Assembly (NCBI RefSeq): GCF_903772925.1 | Contig: NZ_LR812090.1 | Coordinates: forward strand, 344,593-408,592 | Direction of reading: 5' to 3' | From: Alteromonas macleodii | GTDB taxonomy: Bacteria; Pseudomonadota; Gammaproteobacteria; Enterobacterales; Alteromonadaceae | Length of the DNA: 64,000 bases | Shown: in pieces, positions 1 through 13,525 of the stretch | Layout: the number at the start of each line of letters is the position of its first letter | Position numbering within the stretch: the stretch's first letter is position 1 | Position numbers and translations under genes: made by a program | The notes under the pieces: generated by a model | Seen by the model: only the letters and a program-made list of their open reading frames with translations | Told to the model about the DNA's origin: nothing | Database searches by the model: none

Positions 1-2817
<2,817 letters not shown>

Positions 2818-2953
2818 ACAACGCCCAAAAAGCTTTAGGCTTTAAGAGTGTTGTAGACAAGCTAAGCTCTGAAAAATGAGCCGCAAGTAAGAGTAAAAAG
2901 CAGTTACTCACTGATTGAATTAATATTATCTTTCCCAAATTGTTACCAGTTTT

Positions 2954-3072
2954 TTCCTGGCAGCCATAGCGATACGGTACCACCTGATCCCATTCCGAAC
3001 TCAGAAGTGAAACGTATTAGCGCCGATGGTAGTGTGGGGCTTCCCCATGTGAGAGTAGGACACTGCCAGGTC
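2954..3072 (+). rRNA. rrf: 5S ribosomal RNA
   Basis: The sequence matches gammaproteobacterial 5S rRNA. The 5' strand CCTGGCAG pairs with the 3' CTGCCAGG, and the conserved internal segments CCGAACTCAGAAGTGAAAC and GCGCCGATGGTAGTGTGGG are present. It lies about 136 nt after the 23S gene. I see no tRNA in the spacer. It closes the rRNA operon and is followed by an intrinsic terminator. Confidence 0.97.
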
Positions 3073-3083
3073 CCATTAAGAAG

Positions 3084-3107
3084 AACCCGCCTAACGGCGG
3101 GTTTTTT
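3084..3107 (+). terminator. rRNA operon terminator
   Basis: Stem AACCCGCC / GGCGGGTT (3084-3091 with 3096-3103), a TAAC loop, then a T run. It is placed just after 5S and before ilvE. Confidence 0.92.
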
Positions 3108-3259
3108 GCTTTCTGCACCATTATTTGTGTGTTGTCAGTATTTCTAGACATTCTTATTCGATAAAAGCCTTAATAGATCTGACTTACTTTTAGCAAAGTG
3201 AGCGTTTTTTGGTAAACTCTATCGAGTATTTTTCTAGTCGAAGTAAATAGGACGAACTA

Positions 3260-4261
3260 ATGGCCGTATTCGGTACAGTATTCATGCCACAAATGGCGCT
3301 TGCTACCTTTGTCAACGATAAGTGGACTGACACCGAATTTGTCAGTGCAGACAGTATTTCACTTCACCCTGGTGCACACGTGCTTCACTACTCAAGTACA
3401 TGCTTTGAAGGTTTAAAAGCATTTAAGCATGAAGATGGCAGCATCAATATTTTTAGAATGGATAAGAACATTGAGCGCTTTGCTCAAAGTAGCCGCCTTT
3501 TAAATTTGCCTGAAATAGATAAAGCGCAAGTTGAAAAGATGATTATCGATATTGTTGCAAAGTATGCTTCTGAAGTTCCAGAGCCTCCTGGTTCTATGTA
3601 CATTCGTCCTACTCACATTGGTACAGAAGCGTCTATTGGCAAAGCAGCAGCACCGTCAGCAGATTCGATGCTATACGTATTATTGTCTCCAGTGGGTGAT
3701 TACTTTGCGGGCGGAGCAAAGCCACTTCGCTTGTTACTAGACGAAACAGGGATGCGCTGTGCACCGCATATGGGAATGGTAAAAAGTGGCGGTAATTATG
3801 CCAGTGCATTACCACCTATTCTCAAAGCCCGCGCAGAAGTTGAGGCTGATCAAATACTGTTTTGTCCTAATGGTGACGTTCAAGAAACCGGTGCAGCAAA
3901 CTTCTTACTTATTGACGGTGACGAGATCATTACAAAAGGGTTGGACTCTAGCTTTTTGCACGGCGTAACCCGTGCAACCGTTCTTCAAATTGCTAAAGAT
4001 CACGGCATGAAAGTAAGTGAGCGTGATATTACAGTTGAAGAGCTATTAGAACGCGCAGCAAAACCAAATACAGAAGCGGCGCTATCTGGTACAGCGGCTG
4101 TGCTTACGCCAGTGGGTACTTTTATTCATAACGACAAAGAGTATCAGGTTGGAAGCGGCGAAGCTGGCCCGGTCACTATGAAACTTAGACAGGCGTTAAA
4201 TGATATCCAATGGGGTAAAGCCGAAGATACACATAACTGGCTAGTCAAAGTGCCAAACTAA
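3260..4261 (+). CDS. ilvE: branched-chain amino acid aminotransferase
   Basis: Class IV PLP aminotransferase of 333 aa that interconverts Leu, Ile and Val with their 2-oxo acids using 2-oxoglutarate/glutamate. The PLP lysine is probably K175 in MVKSGGNYAS. The HVLHYSSTCFEGLKAF segment (about residues 40-55) and the QETGAANFLLI cofactor loop are typical. These features resemble the longer BCAT type shared with Bacillus and mitochondria more than the roughly 309-aa E. coli IlvE. An AGGA motif lies 7 nt before the ATG, which supports this start. The gene stands alone between the rRNA terminator and a bidirectional terminator shared with gpmA; no other ilv genes are near. Confidence 0.93.
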   Translation: MAVFGTVFMPQMALATFVNDKWTDTEFVSADSISLHPGAHVLHYSSTCFEGLKAFKHEDGSINIFRMDKNIERFAQSSRLLNLPEIDKAQVEKMIIDIVAKYASEVPEPPGSMYIRPTHIGTEASIGKAAAPSADSMLYVLLSPVGDYFAGGAKPLRLLLDETGMRCAPHMGMVKSGGNYASALPPILKARAEVEADQILFCPNGDVQETGAANFLLIDGDEIITKGLDSSFLHGVTRATVLQIAKDHGMKVSERDITVEELLERAAKPNTEAALSGTAAVLTPVGTFIHNDKEYQVGSGEAGPVTMKLRQALNDIQWGKAEDTHNWLVKVPN

Positions 4262-4285
4262 ACTAGTCATAGTTAGATACCCATA

Positions 4286-4312
4286 AAAAAGCCTGCTTCA
4301 GCAGGCTTTTTA
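4286..4312. terminator. bidirectional terminator between ilvE and gpmA
   Basis: Stem GCCTGC / GCAGGC (4291-4296 with 4301-4306) and a TTCA loop. It is flanked by an A run on the left and a T run on the right, so it can serve both convergent genes. Confidence 0.9.
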
Positions 4313-4331
4313 GTATTTAAAAGGTTTACGC

Positions 4332-5078
4332 TTATTTCGCTTGGCCTTGTTTAGCAACTGCATCCATCATTGCTTTGATTGCATCAGCATCGCCAAGATA
4401 CTCTTTAGAGATTGGTTTAAGGTTTTCATCTAGTTCGTATACTAGTGGCACACCTGTAGGGATGTTAAGACCTAATACTTCTTCGTCTGACATACCATCT
4501 AAATACTTAACAAGCGCGCGAAGGCTGTTGCCATGTGCCGCTATAATTACACGCTTACCAGCTTGGATGTCTGGACGAATAACATCATGCCAGTAAGGTA
4601 ATACACGTTCGATAGTAAGCTTGAGGCTTTCACCACGTGGCAAAATATCAGCATCTACATTGTTATAACGTGGGTCGTGACCTGGGAAGTGTTCACTGTC
4701 GTCTTCAACTGCCGGAGGTGGAATATCGAAGCTACGACGCCAGATTTTCACTTGCTCTTCGCCGTGCTTAGCAGCAGTTTCCGCTTTGTCTAGACCGGTT
4801 AGAGCACCGTAGTGACGCTCGTTCAGACGCCAGTGACGCTCAACTGGAAGGTAGTGTTGACCCATTTCTTCAAGGGCAATATTAAGCGTTTTGATTGCGC
4901 GAAGGAGTACAGACGTATATGCCTGATCAAATGTAAATCCAGCATCTTTAAGAAGCTGACCTGCGGTCTTTGCTTGTGCTACACCAGTGTCGGTCAAGTC
5001 AACGTCGTGCCAGCCTGTGAAACGATTTTCCAAGTTCCACTGACTTTCTCCATGACGAATAAGTACCAATTTATACAT
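4332..5078 (-). CDS. gpmA: 2,3-bisphosphoglycerate-dependent phosphoglycerate mutase
   Basis: Glycolytic enzyme of 248 aa that interconverts 3- and 2-phosphoglycerate through a phosphohistidine. The RHGESQWN motif carries the catalytic histidine at H9. E87 lies in LNERHYGAL, and the second active-site histidine is H182 in AAHGNSLRA. Length and order match E. coli GpmA (about 250 aa). It converges on ilvE, with a shared terminator beyond its stop. It stands alone, as usual for this gene. Confidence 0.96.
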   Translation of the reverse strand: MYKLVLIRHGESQWNLENRFTGWHDVDLTDTGVAQAKTAGQLLKDAGFTFDQAYTSVLLRAIKTLNIALEEMGQHYLPVERHWRLNERHYGALTGLDKAETAAKHGEEQVKIWRRSFDIPPPAVEDDSEHFPGHDPRYNNVDADILPRGESLKLTIERVLPYWHDVIRPDIQAGKRVIIAAHGNSLRALVKYLDGMSDEEVLGLNIPTGVPLVYELDENLKPISKEYLGDADAIKAMMDAVAKQGQAK

Positions 5079-5254
5079 AGTTGGGTTACCTGCGGCGTTA
5101 AAGTGAAATAGTCTGAGATAATTCCAGAAGTTGGACGTTCAGACGTATATTTAAAAACTGCTGTTATCATCCTTGATTGGCGCTTAAAAATCCAGTTTAA
5201 GCGGGTATAAAATCGCAGGTAAGACGTGTCTTTGCCGTTCAGATAAGAGATTTA

Positions 5255-5716
5255 TTAAATAAACCGTGTCAGGTCTGGATGGGCAACTTTTATCCACTCT
5301 TTCATTGATGGTTCTTCAATAAAGCTAAAATCTTCAAAATCAAACCCTGGCGCGACTGTGCAACCTACAAGTGAGTAGTCACCCATAGTTGCAGCTCCCT
5401 GAAAATTGCCCGCCTCAACCACTTCAACATAATCGTTGTTGCCACCACCTATACGGCGTTCCCATAACTGCTGTTTCTGAATTTGGAATAGCTGTAAAGG
5501 AGCACCTTCATAGTGATTCCATACTTCATCATGTAAAACGCGATGAAAGCGACTGACTTGGCCCTTAAGTAAAAGAAAATAGATATGGGTGAGTGCTGGA
5601 CGGCTGGCACCATGGACATAGGATGTAGTCTTATTTTCTGAACGAAAAACCTGACGATAAAAACCTCCCTCGGGATGAGGTTCAAGGTTGTACTTCTTAA
5701 TAAGCGGATGGGTCAT
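5255..5716 (-). CDS. DUF985 (cupin_5) family protein
   Basis: A 153-aa protein matching the DUF985/cupin_5 family. It has the N-terminal LEPHPEGGFYRQVFRS motif and the sugar-nucleotide-epimerase-like cupin core: HIYFLLLKGQVSRFHRV, then DEVWNHYEGAPLQLFQI, then the late segment LVGCTVAPGFDFEDFSF. The family's role is not established; the fold suggests binding of a small metabolite or metal. There is no signal peptide, so it is probably cytoplasmic. It is codirectional with gpmA but separated by about 175 nt, so it is probably its own unit. Confidence 0.85.
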   Translation of the reverse strand: MTHPLIKKYNLEPHPEGGFYRQVFRSENKTTSYVHGASRPALTHIYFLLLKGQVSRFHRVLHDEVWNHYEGAPLQLFQIQKQQLWERRIGGGNNDYVEVVEAGNFQGAATMGDYSLVGCTVAPGFDFEDFSFIEEPSMKEWIKVAHPDLTRFI

Positions 5717-6191
5717 GATAACTTCGTATTCTTGTTATTGCTTTTTTACTGGTGCTCGTCCTTCAATGACTTTCTGAGCATGTATTAAGGCATTAGGCGT
5801 TTAGCGTGGTGATAAGCATACCGCTTGCAAGATTATAAGAAAATAATAATGTTGCATATTTGTAAATGAATGAGGTATGTGACACTTCATTCGTAATAAC
5901 TCTCTCCTTGTCAGCCTAGGCCAAAAGCTTCTACTCGTGCATAAAGGCCAATTATTCTAACTGGTTGCTTTCCGCTGATAGGAAACACTTTTTCTGCCTA
6001 CCTCTGTAGAAGTATATGTTGAGACGAAAAGCGGCGATACGAATAACTAATAATAGGTGAACTTTTTTTCATGTTTATGCCGTACAAACTTGAAAATAAC
6101 GCGACGGATTAAATACGTCGCTCGTTTCTTGCATTGGCAAAAATCGAAACGTAGACAATATTCATGAACAGGCAAAGAAGGATGAGAGCGT
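5717..6191. other. intergenic region upstream of acnA
   Basis: 475 nt between the divergent DUF985 and acnA genes. I see no convincing ORF. There is a small perfect hairpin GCGACG / CGTCGC (6101-6106 with 6116-6121) without a T run, about 70 nt before acnA. The acnA ribosome binding site AAGGA is at about 6178-6182. Promoters for both genes must lie here, but none matches the consensus well enough to place. Confidence 0.5.
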
Positions 6192-8909
6192 ATGACATAT
6201 AAGTCTTTTTCGCAGCTTGAAGTAAACGGCAAAAACTTCAAGGCGGTCAATTTTGACAGTATAGGTAATCAGTATGCGCTCGACCGGCTACCTTTTTGTA
6301 TCAAAATTCTTCTCGAGAACCTAATCCGACATGAAGATGAAGAGTTCGTTTCTAGTAGTGACATTGAGCAAGTGGCTAAGTGGGACACTGACAACCACGC
6401 TGATCACGAAGTATCATTTGTTCCTGCGCGGGTTATTCTTCAAGACTTTACTGGCGTTCCTGCCATAGTCGATCTAGCTGCAATGCGAGATGCAGTTAAT
6501 CGCTTAGGGGGCGATGCACAAGCAATTAACCCTTTAAACCCGGTAGAACTGGTCATTGACCACTCTGTAATGGTTGATCATTTCGCTGAAGAGAATGCAT
6601 TAGAAAAGAATACCGATATAGAGATTGAGCGCAATAAAGAGCGTTATCAATTTCTAAAGTGGGGGCAGTCTAGCTTCGATAACTTTAAAGTTGTTCCTCC
6701 AGGTCGCGGTATTGTGCACCAAGTTAATTTAGAGTATCTGGCCCGCTGTGCTTTTACCAAAGAGCAAGATGGTGAGACCTTGGTTTATCCAGACACCCTT
6801 GTGGGTACCGATTCTCACACTACAATGATTAATGGCCTTGGCGTACTTGGCTGGGGTGTGGGTGGTATTGAAGCGGAAGCGGCTATGCTAGGTCAACCAG
6901 TAACAATGTTATTACCAAAAGTGGTTGGCTTCAGGCTTTCAGGTAAGTTGCCTGCTGGCGTAACTGCTACTGACATGGTGCTTACCATCACACAGCAATT
7001 GCGTGAACACGGCGTTGTTGGCAAATTTGTCGAGTTTTACGGTCCAGGTCTTAAACACTTAACCACAGCAGATCGCGCAACAATTGCAAACATGGCACCA
7101 GAATATGGTGCAACGTGCGGTATCTTTCCCATAGACGATGTGGCGTTAGATTATTTGAGACTTACAGGTCGCGATGAGGACCAAATAGCACTTGTCGAAC
7201 AGTACGCTAAATTCAGTCACCTATGGCATGACGACCATTCAAAAGATGCACAGTACCATGAAACACTTGAACTCGATTTGGGCGAAGTAGTGCCGTCACT
7301 TGCCGGGCCGAAACGCCCACAAGATCGCATTGCCCTAGACAAGGCAGCAGAAGCATTCAATGAATGGCATCGTTCGCAAATTGATGTGAAAGTACTAGAT
7401 GAAGAAACCGATTTAATTGCCGAGGCTGGGCTGGGTACCACTGATGATGTTGATGAAGATCATGACTCTTTTGTTGAGTTCAGAGGTAACAAGTTCAACT
7501 TAGAAGATGGCGCAATCGTGATTGCTGCCATTACAAGCTGTACCAATACATCAAACCCGTCAGTGCTCGTTGGCGCGGGTCTGCTGGCTAAGAAAGCTGC
7601 GGAAAAAGGCTTAACTCGTAAGCCTTGGGTCAAAACGTCATTAGCACCTGGCTCACAGGTTGTTACTCAGTATTTAGAAGATGCTGGTCTTATGGACCCG
7701 CTTGAATCACTTGGGTTTAACTTGGTGGGATATGGCTGTACAACCTGTATCGGCAACTCTGGTCCACTACCTGATGCCATTACTGATGCTATTAGAAAGG
7801 CGAAACTTACTGTTACTTCGGTGCTATCCGGTAATCGTAACTTTGAAGGTCGCATTCATCCTGATGTAGCGGCAAACTATCTTGCGTCACCGCCTTTAGT
7901 AGTCGGATATGCGCTAGCAGGGAACATGAATGTAGATATCACTACAGAGCCATTGGGGCAGGCAAGTGATGGTTCACCTGTTTACCTAAGAGACATCTGG
8001 CCTACTGAAGACGAAATTCAGCAATATATTGCTGAAAACGTAACGGGTGACCTATTTAAAGAAAAATATGCGGATGTGTTTAAAGGCGCAGGCGAATGGA
8101 ATGAACTGGAAGTGAGTAAAACATCAGTTTATGACTGGCCAGAGTCGACTTACATTAAGCATCCGCCTTTCTTTGAAGTGATGGGTAAAGAGCCAGAAGC
8201 CTTGACGGCAATCGAAAATGCGCGATGCCTAGTGAAAGTTGGTGACTCAATCACGACAGACCATATTTCACCTGCAGGGGCCATCGCAAATGATAGCCCA
8301 GCGGGAGAGTACCTGCAGGCACAAGGTGTTGAGCCAAAAGACTTCAACTCTTATGGCTCTCGTCGCGGTAACCATGAGGTAATGATGAGAGGAACGTTTG
8401 CGAACGTTCGTCTTCAAAACCAACTGGCGCCGGGTACACGAGGCAGTGCGACAACCCATTATCCGAGCGGCGACAGCATGTCTATCTTCCACGCTGCTAT
8501 GCGTTATAAAGATGACGGTGTACCAGCAGTTGTCATTGGTGGTAAGGAGTACGGCACTGGCTCAAGTCGAGACTGGGCAGCTAAAGGGCCTTCTCTTATG
8601 GGCGTGAAAGCTGTACTTGCGGAAAGCTATGAGCGTATTCACCGCTCTAACTTAATAGGAATGGGTATTCTACCACTCCAATTTAAGTCAGGTGACAGCG
8701 CGAGCTCTTTGGAGCTTAAAGGTAACGAGTCGTTCTCTATCGATGCAGTTGAACGCGGGCAGACCGAGGTTGAAGTGAAAGCTGTATCAGACGAGGGGCA
8801 AACAACTACCTTTATGATGGACATCAGAATCGATACATCTAACGAGTTTACTTACTTCGAAAACGGAGGAATACTTCACTACGTTATTCGAGAGTATTTA
8901 AAACGATAA
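6192..8909 (+). CDS. acnA: aconitate hydratase A
   Basis: TCA-cycle [4Fe-4S] enzyme of 905 aa that isomerises citrate and isocitrate; it belongs to the AcnA/IRP1 group. The cluster cysteines are C450 in ITSCTNTSNPS and C516 and C519 in GYGCTTCIGNSG. The swivel-domain motifs YGSRRGNHEVMMRGTFAN and GKEYGTGSSRDWAAKGP (substrate-binding Ser/Arg) are intact. Length matches E. coli AcnA (891 aa). An AAGGA motif precedes the ATG. It is monocistronic, ending at its own terminator, and convergent with the GspE-like gene. Confidence 0.96.
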   Translation: MTYKSFSQLEVNGKNFKAVNFDSIGNQYALDRLPFCIKILLENLIRHEDEEFVSSSDIEQVAKWDTDNHADHEVSFVPARVILQDFTGVPAIVDLAAMRDAVNRLGGDAQAINPLNPVELVIDHSVMVDHFAEENALEKNTDIEIERNKERYQFLKWGQSSFDNFKVVPPGRGIVHQVNLEYLARCAFTKEQDGETLVYPDTLVGTDSHTTMINGLGVLGWGVGGIEAEAAMLGQPVTMLLPKVVGFRLSGKLPAGVTATDMVLTITQQLREHGVVGKFVEFYGPGLKHLTTADRATIANMAPEYGATCGIFPIDDVALDYLRLTGRDEDQIALVEQYAKFSHLWHDDHSKDAQYHETLELDLGEVVPSLAGPKRPQDRIALDKAAEAFNEWHRSQIDVKVLDEETDLIAEAGLGTTDDVDEDHDSFVEFRGNKFNLEDGAIVIAAITSCTNTSNPSVLVGAGLLAKKAAEKGLTRKPWVKTSLAPGSQVVTQYLEDAGLMDPLESLGFNLVGYGCTTCIGNSGPLPDAITDAIRKAKLTVTSVLSGNRNFEGRIHPDVAANYLASPPLVVGYALAGNMNVDITTEPLGQASDGSPVYLRDIWPTEDEIQQYIAENVTGDLFKEKYADVFKGAGEWNELEVSKTSVYDWPESTYIKHPPFFEVMGKEPEALTAIENARCLVKVGDSITTDHISPAGAIANDSPAGEYLQAQGVEPKDFNSYGSRRGNHEVMMRGTFANVRLQNQLAPGTRGSATTHYPSGDSMSIFHAAMRYKDDGVPAVVIGGKEYGTGSSRDWAAKGPSLMGVKAVLAESYERIHRSNLIGMGILPLQFKSGDSASSLELKGNESFSIDAVERGQTEVEVKAVSDEGQTTTFMMDIRIDTSNEFTYFENGGILHYVIREYLKR

Positions 8910-8923
8910 GCGTTTATAAGATT

Positions 8924-8952
8924 AAGGCTGCGGTTAGTTCGCAGCCTTTTTA
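8924..8952 (+). terminator. acnA terminator
   Basis: Stem AAGGCTGCG / CGCAGCCTT (8924-8932 with 8940-8948), a seven-base loop, then a T run. Confidence 0.92.
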
Positions 8953-8975
8953 TTTATGGCACCCGGCAAGGGCAT

Positions 8976-11192
8976 TTACTCTCCGCCAATAATTTGGACT
9001 TGTGCTATATCAGTATCGCCTTTTAATACTTTGAAAATAGCATCTTGCACAAGGGTTCGCATACCATCTTTGGCCGCTTGTGATTTCATTTCTGAAACGC
9101 TGGCTTCTTTATATACCATTGAGCGAAGCTCTGGTGTCATCCCCAGTAATTCGTGCACACCTGTTCTGCCTTTATAACCTGTGTTTCCACATTCTTCGCA
9201 ACCTTTGGCTCTGTAGAGTTCAAGTGGGGCCTGAATGTTCAGTTCTGACAGGTGCTCTTTGCCATATTGGCGCTCAATAAACGCCATGTCTTTCTCGCCT
9301 GCTACATACTTCTCTTTACAGTTCCCACACAAGGTCCTTATAAGACGCTGGGCCAATATTCCCACGCATGCGTCTGAGAAGTTGACCGGATCAAGACCTA
9401 AGTCAAGTAGACGGGTGATGGTCTCTGGTGCTGAGTTAGTATGCAGCGTTGAAAGTACTAAGTGACCAGTTAATGACGCTTCAATACCCGCATGAGCGGT
9501 TTCCTTATCACGCATCTCACCAATAAGAATGATATCTGGGTCTGCCCGCAAGAATGCCCGAAGTGCTGCCGCAAAGTTAAAGCCAATTTTAGGGCTTACC
9601 TGAACCTGTTGCAGACCAGGCTGAGTAATTTCTACCGGGTCTTCAGCCGTCCAAATTTTCTTTTCAGGCGTATTCAAATATCCCAATATAGCGTGAAGCG
9701 TAGTGGTTTTACCGGAACCTGTGGGGCCTACAACAAGCAAGATGCCGTGAGGCTTTTTAATCATTTCTTCCAACCTTGTACGGTTGGTTGGGGCCAGGTT
9801 CATCTTGTCGATAGGCATTGCACCGCCTGATGCCAAAATACGCATTACTACACCTTCACCGGCGACGGTGGGGATAGTAGCCACACGCACTTCTACGAGT
9901 TTACCGTTCATTCTAAATGCGAGCTTGCCATCCTGCGGTACGCGTTTCTCTGCAATATTAAGATTCGACATTATCTTAATACGCGCAATCACCGCGTTAT
10001 GATGCGAGTGAGGTACCTGGTTCATATCGCGGCATACGCCATCCACGCGCATGCGAACACGAGTAGGCGCATTCTTTTCAGGGTCTATATGAATATCTGA
10101 GGCGTTTAAACGTTTAGCATCGTGCAGTATACGACTTACTAAGCGGACAACTGCTGGCGCATCGTCTGAAAGCTCATCAATCTGGTCTTCATTGTCGTCG
10201 CTGGATGAGCCAATTTCATCGAGGATGTCGCTCATTTCACCAGGGCCGCCGCCACCGCTATTCTCCCCTAAATATTGAAGAATAAGGTTAGGTAAACTTA
10301 CCGCGATTTCGTAGCTATCAATGCCCATAGCGCTTTCAATTTCCATTAAGAGCGCGGCATTGTTTGGCTCAGCCATTAGCACAATGGGTTTATCGTGTGC
10401 ATCGGCGATAACTGCAACATAGTTTCGCTTGAGGTAAGAAACGTTTAGACGACTTTCGTTTTCGAACCTGTGATATTTTTCCGGCAGGTAAGAAATGAAC
10501 GGTACTTGATAGTGGATTGAAAGGGAGTTACCAATTTCATCTTCCGATATGCGATGTTCAGATATCAACCGTTGAACTAAGGCTCGTATATCTGGCGTTG
10601 TCGCTTGTATATCGGCGAGGGTGGCCTCTTCTAGCAAGCTTTTGTGAACTAACAGGTCAAACGGGTTATTGGTGCCGCCTAATTCAAATCTGAATTTATC
10701 ACCAAGAATAAGCGCTAATGCATTCCCACGCTTGAGGTCCTCTTCGGTAAAACCGCCGCTTGCCTTATTGATGATCTGAATAACACCCATTAACACGCCA
10801 GCGTTCATTATTGGTACGCAAAGGATGTTTTGAGTTCTAAAGTCATTGTCTTTATCGAATTTATCGGCAAAGCGAAGTCGAGGGTGAATGCTTTGAAGTA
10901 GGGTAGGATTGTACGGGTCATCAATGACAACAGGCTTTTGTGAAAGCGCAACGTAGCCAGCAATAGACATGGGGCTAATCGGTACTTTTATCTCTAGGGT
11001 TTCTTTACCTGTTTTAAATCGGGCGACCAGGTCTTGGTGTTGACGACGGCGTTGAAAAATACTCATGCGTGTGGCGTCAAACAAGCCAAGTATCATAGGT
11101 TCTAATAGGCTGTAGGCATCTAACAACGTAGAGTGGTTATTTAAGATGCGTTTTATTTGTGCAAATGTTTGCTGGTTATTTACTACTTCCAT
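8976..11192 (-). CDS. GspE/PilB-family secretion ATPase with N-terminal GAF domain
   Basis: A 738-aa AAA+ ATPase of the type II secretion / type IV pilus assembly family. Residues 1-175 look like a GAF sensor domain (ILCVPIMN..GVLMGVIQIINK). Residues 180-310 resemble the T2SE N-terminal (N1/MshEN-like) domain. An acidic Gly-rich linker follows at 311-345. The ATPase holds Walker A GPTGSGKT (489-496), the Asp-box/Walker B DPDIILIGEMRD (551-562), the His box LSTLHTN, and a tetracysteine zinc site (C622, C625, C665, C668). Those residues are intact, so it should be active. No gsp, pil or msh partner genes are nearby, so the motor it serves is unknown. The GAF module suggests control by a small ligand. 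Confidence 0.88.
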   Translation of the reverse strand: MEVVNNQQTFAQIKRILNNHSTLLDAYSLLEPMILGLFDATRMSIFQRRRQHQDLVARFKTGKETLEIKVPISPMSIAGYVALSQKPVVIDDPYNPTLLQSIHPRLRFADKFDKDNDFRTQNILCVPIMNAGVLMGVIQIINKASGGFTEEDLKRGNALALILGDKFRFELGGTNNPFDLLVHKSLLEEATLADIQATTPDIRALVQRLISEHRISEDEIGNSLSIHYQVPFISYLPEKYHRFENESRLNVSYLKRNYVAVIADAHDKPIVLMAEPNNAALLMEIESAMGIDSYEIAVSLPNLILQYLGENSGGGGPGEMSDILDEIGSSSDDNEDQIDELSDDAPAVVRLVSRILHDAKRLNASDIHIDPEKNAPTRVRMRVDGVCRDMNQVPHSHHNAVIARIKIMSNLNIAEKRVPQDGKLAFRMNGKLVEVRVATIPTVAGEGVVMRILASGGAMPIDKMNLAPTNRTRLEEMIKKPHGILLVVGPTGSGKTTTLHAILGYLNTPEKKIWTAEDPVEITQPGLQQVQVSPKIGFNFAAALRAFLRADPDIILIGEMRDKETAHAGIEASLTGHLVLSTLHTNSAPETITRLLDLGLDPVNFSDACVGILAQRLIRTLCGNCKEKYVAGEKDMAFIERQYGKEHLSELNIQAPLELYRAKGCEECGNTGYKGRTGVHELLGMTPELRSMVYKEASVSEMKSQAAKDGMRTLVQDAIFKVLKGDTDIAQVQIIGGE

Positions 11193-11365
11193 ATTCTCAC
11201 TACTAATAATGTTGGCGCCTAGTCCTTTACGCTTTTGACGCTATAAGCATGTTTTACGCTAGGGTATCAAGATATACTGTTACCATAAAAGCAACAATAC
11301 TACTTCTAGACAGTTACATACACTGTTTTAGCGTAAAAATATGTGTATAAAAAGCAAACTGCCTC

Positions 11366-11393
11366 TTGCATTGCCCTCTGCTTTCTGTATAAT
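11366..11393 (+). promoter_or_regulatory. putative S10 operon promoter
   Basis: A perfect -10 TATAAT (11388-11393) sits 16 nt after a weak -35 TTGCAT (11366-11371). It is about 230 nt before rpsJ, which leaves room for the long leader expected of an autoregulated S10 operon. Confidence 0.65.
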
Positions 11394-11399
11394 TCGCGC

Positions 11400-11934
<535 letters not shown>

Positions 11935-11952
11935 TAAGAGAGGGTTATAACA

Positions 11953-12591
11953 ATGGCGATTGGTCTAGTCGGTCGTAAAGTGGGTATGACTCGCATCTTC
12001 ACTGAAGATGGTACGTCTATCCCTGTGACTGTTATTGAAGCGACCCCAAACCGCGTTACTCAGCTTCGTACTGAGGAAACTGACGGTTATCGCGCTCTTC
12101 AGGTTACTGCTGGAACTAAGAAAGCTAACCGCATCAACAAAGCTGAAGCAGGTCACTTTGCTAAAGCTGGTGTTGAAGCTGGACGCACTCTAGTAGAATT
12201 CCGCCTAGAAGAAAACGAAGGTGCCGATATTGAAGTAGGCAGTGAAATCACTGTTGAAATCTTTAACGACACTAAAAAGATTGATGTAACTGGTACATCA
12301 AAAGGTAAAGGTTTCCAAGGTGCAATCAAACGCTGGAACTTCAGTTCACAGCGTATGACACACGGTAACTCTTTGTCACACCGCGCACCTGGTTCAATTG
12401 GTCAAAACCAATCACCAGGTAAAGTATTCAAAGGCAAGAAAATGGCTGGTCAGCTTGGTAACAAGCAAGTGACTACTCAGTCTTTGGAAGTTGTACGTGT
12501 TGACGTAGAGAACGGCCTTATCCTAGTTAAAGGTGCCGTACCTGGCGCAACTGGCAACGATGTAATCGTAAAGCCAGCTGTTAAAGCGTAA
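11953..12591 (+). CDS. rplC: 50S ribosomal protein L3
   Basis: A 212-aa protein with the L3 start [16 protein letters not shown] and the central loop that reaches the peptidyl-transferase centre ([20 protein letters not shown]). The conserved glutamine in [17 protein letters not shown], methylated by PrmB in E. coli, is present. It is an early 50S assembly protein that binds 23S rRNA. It lies 18 nt after rpsJ and 18 nt before rplD, as expected in an S10 operon. Confidence 0.97.
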   Translation: MAIGLVGRKVGMTRIFTEDGTSIPVTVIEATPNRVTQLRTEETDGYRALQVTAGTKKANRINKAEAGHFAKAGVEAGRTLVEFRLEENEGADIEVGSEITVEIFNDTKKIDVTGTSKGKGFQGAIKRWNFSSQRMTHGNSLSHRAPGSIGQNQSPGKVFKGKKMAGQLGNKQVTTQSLEVVRVDVENGLILVKGAVPGATGNDVIVKPAVKA

Positions 12592-12609
12592 CGTCTGGGG
12601 AGTGAACTG

Positions 12610-13215
12610 ATGGAATTAACATTGAAAGACGCGCAAAGCGCTCTTGAAGTATCCGAAGCGACCTTTGGACGTGAATTCAACGAAGCCCTGGTACACCAGG
12701 TAGTTGTAGCTTACGGTGCAGGCGCTCGTCAGGGTACAAAAGCGCAGAAAACTCGCGCTGAAGTTCGTGGTGGCGGTAAGAAGCCATGGCGTCAAAAAGG
12801 TACTGGCCGTGCACGTGCTGGTACAATCCGTAGCCCAATTTGGGTTGGCGGTGGCCGTGCTTTCGCAGCAAAGCCTCGTGACTTTGACCAAAAAGTTAAC
12901 AAGAAAATGTATCGCGGTGCACTTAAGAGCATCCTGTCTGAACTAATCCGTCAAGACCGTTTGGTTGTTGTAGAGAAGTTCGGTGTTGACGCACCTAAGA
13001 CTAAAGCTCTTATTTCTGCACTTAACGAATATGAACTAAATGATGTTCTAATCGTTACTCCAGAAGTTGATGAGAACTTGTTCCTAGCGGCACGCAACTT
13101 GTACAAAGTTGACGTACGTGACGTAGCAGGCATCGACCCAGTGAGCTTGATTGCATTTGAAAAAGTGCTAATTACTGCTGATGCGGTTAAACAACTTGAG
13201 GAGGCGTTAGCATGA
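12610..13215 (+). CDS. rplD: 50S ribosomal protein L4
   Basis: A 201-aa L4 protein. The extended exit-tunnel loop is seen in [21 protein letters not shown] and the following Arg/Gly-rich stretch. In E. coli L4 is also the autogenous repressor of the S10 operon, acting on the leader RNA, so this is the likely regulator of the leader upstream. Its TGA stop overlaps the rplW start as ATGA, suggesting translational coupling. Confidence 0.97.
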   Translation: MELTLKDAQSALEVSEATFGREFNEALVHQVVVAYGAGARQGTKAQKTRAEVRGGGKKPWRQKGTGRARAGTIRSPIWVGGGRAFAAKPRDFDQKVNKKMYRGALKSILSELIRQDRLVVVEKFGVDAPKTKALISALNEYELNDVLIVTPEVDENLFLAARNLYKVDVRDVAGIDPVSLIAFEKVLITADAVKQLEEALA

Positions 13216-13511
13216 AAGAAGAACGTCTACTGAAGGTGCTAGTAGCACCTCACGTTTCAGAAAAGTCTACAATGGCTGCTGAAGCGAACAACACAGTTGT
13301 ATTTAAAGTAGCTAAAGACGCGAACAAAGCTGAAATCAAAGCTGCAGTTGAAAAACTGTTTGAAGTTGAAGTTGAAGGTGTTCGTACTGTGAACGTTAAG
13401 GGTAAAACCAAGCGTCACGGCATGTCTTTCGGTAAGAGCAGCGACTGGAAAAAGGCCTACGTGGTTCTTAAAGAAGGTCAGGACATCGACTTTGTCGGTG
13501 GTGCTGAGTAA
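13212..13511 (+). CDS. rplW: 50S ribosomal protein L23
   Basis: A 99-aa L23 protein ([21 protein letters not shown] is its diagnostic start). It sits at the exit tunnel and docks trigger factor and SRP. The gene overlaps rplD by 4 nt. rplB follows after 14 nt. Confidence 0.97.
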   Translation: MKEERLLKVLVAPHVSEKSTMAAEANNTVVFKVAKDANKAEIKAAVEKLFEVEVEGVRTVNVKGKTKRHGMSFGKSSDWKKAYVVLKEGQDIDFVGGAE

Positions 13512-13525
13512 GAAGGGGATTAGAA

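Noticed and set aside
5868..5892. Inverted repeat GAATGA..TCATTC in the acnA upstream region
   Set aside because: Six-base arms with a 13-nt gap are expected by chance in AT-rich DNA.
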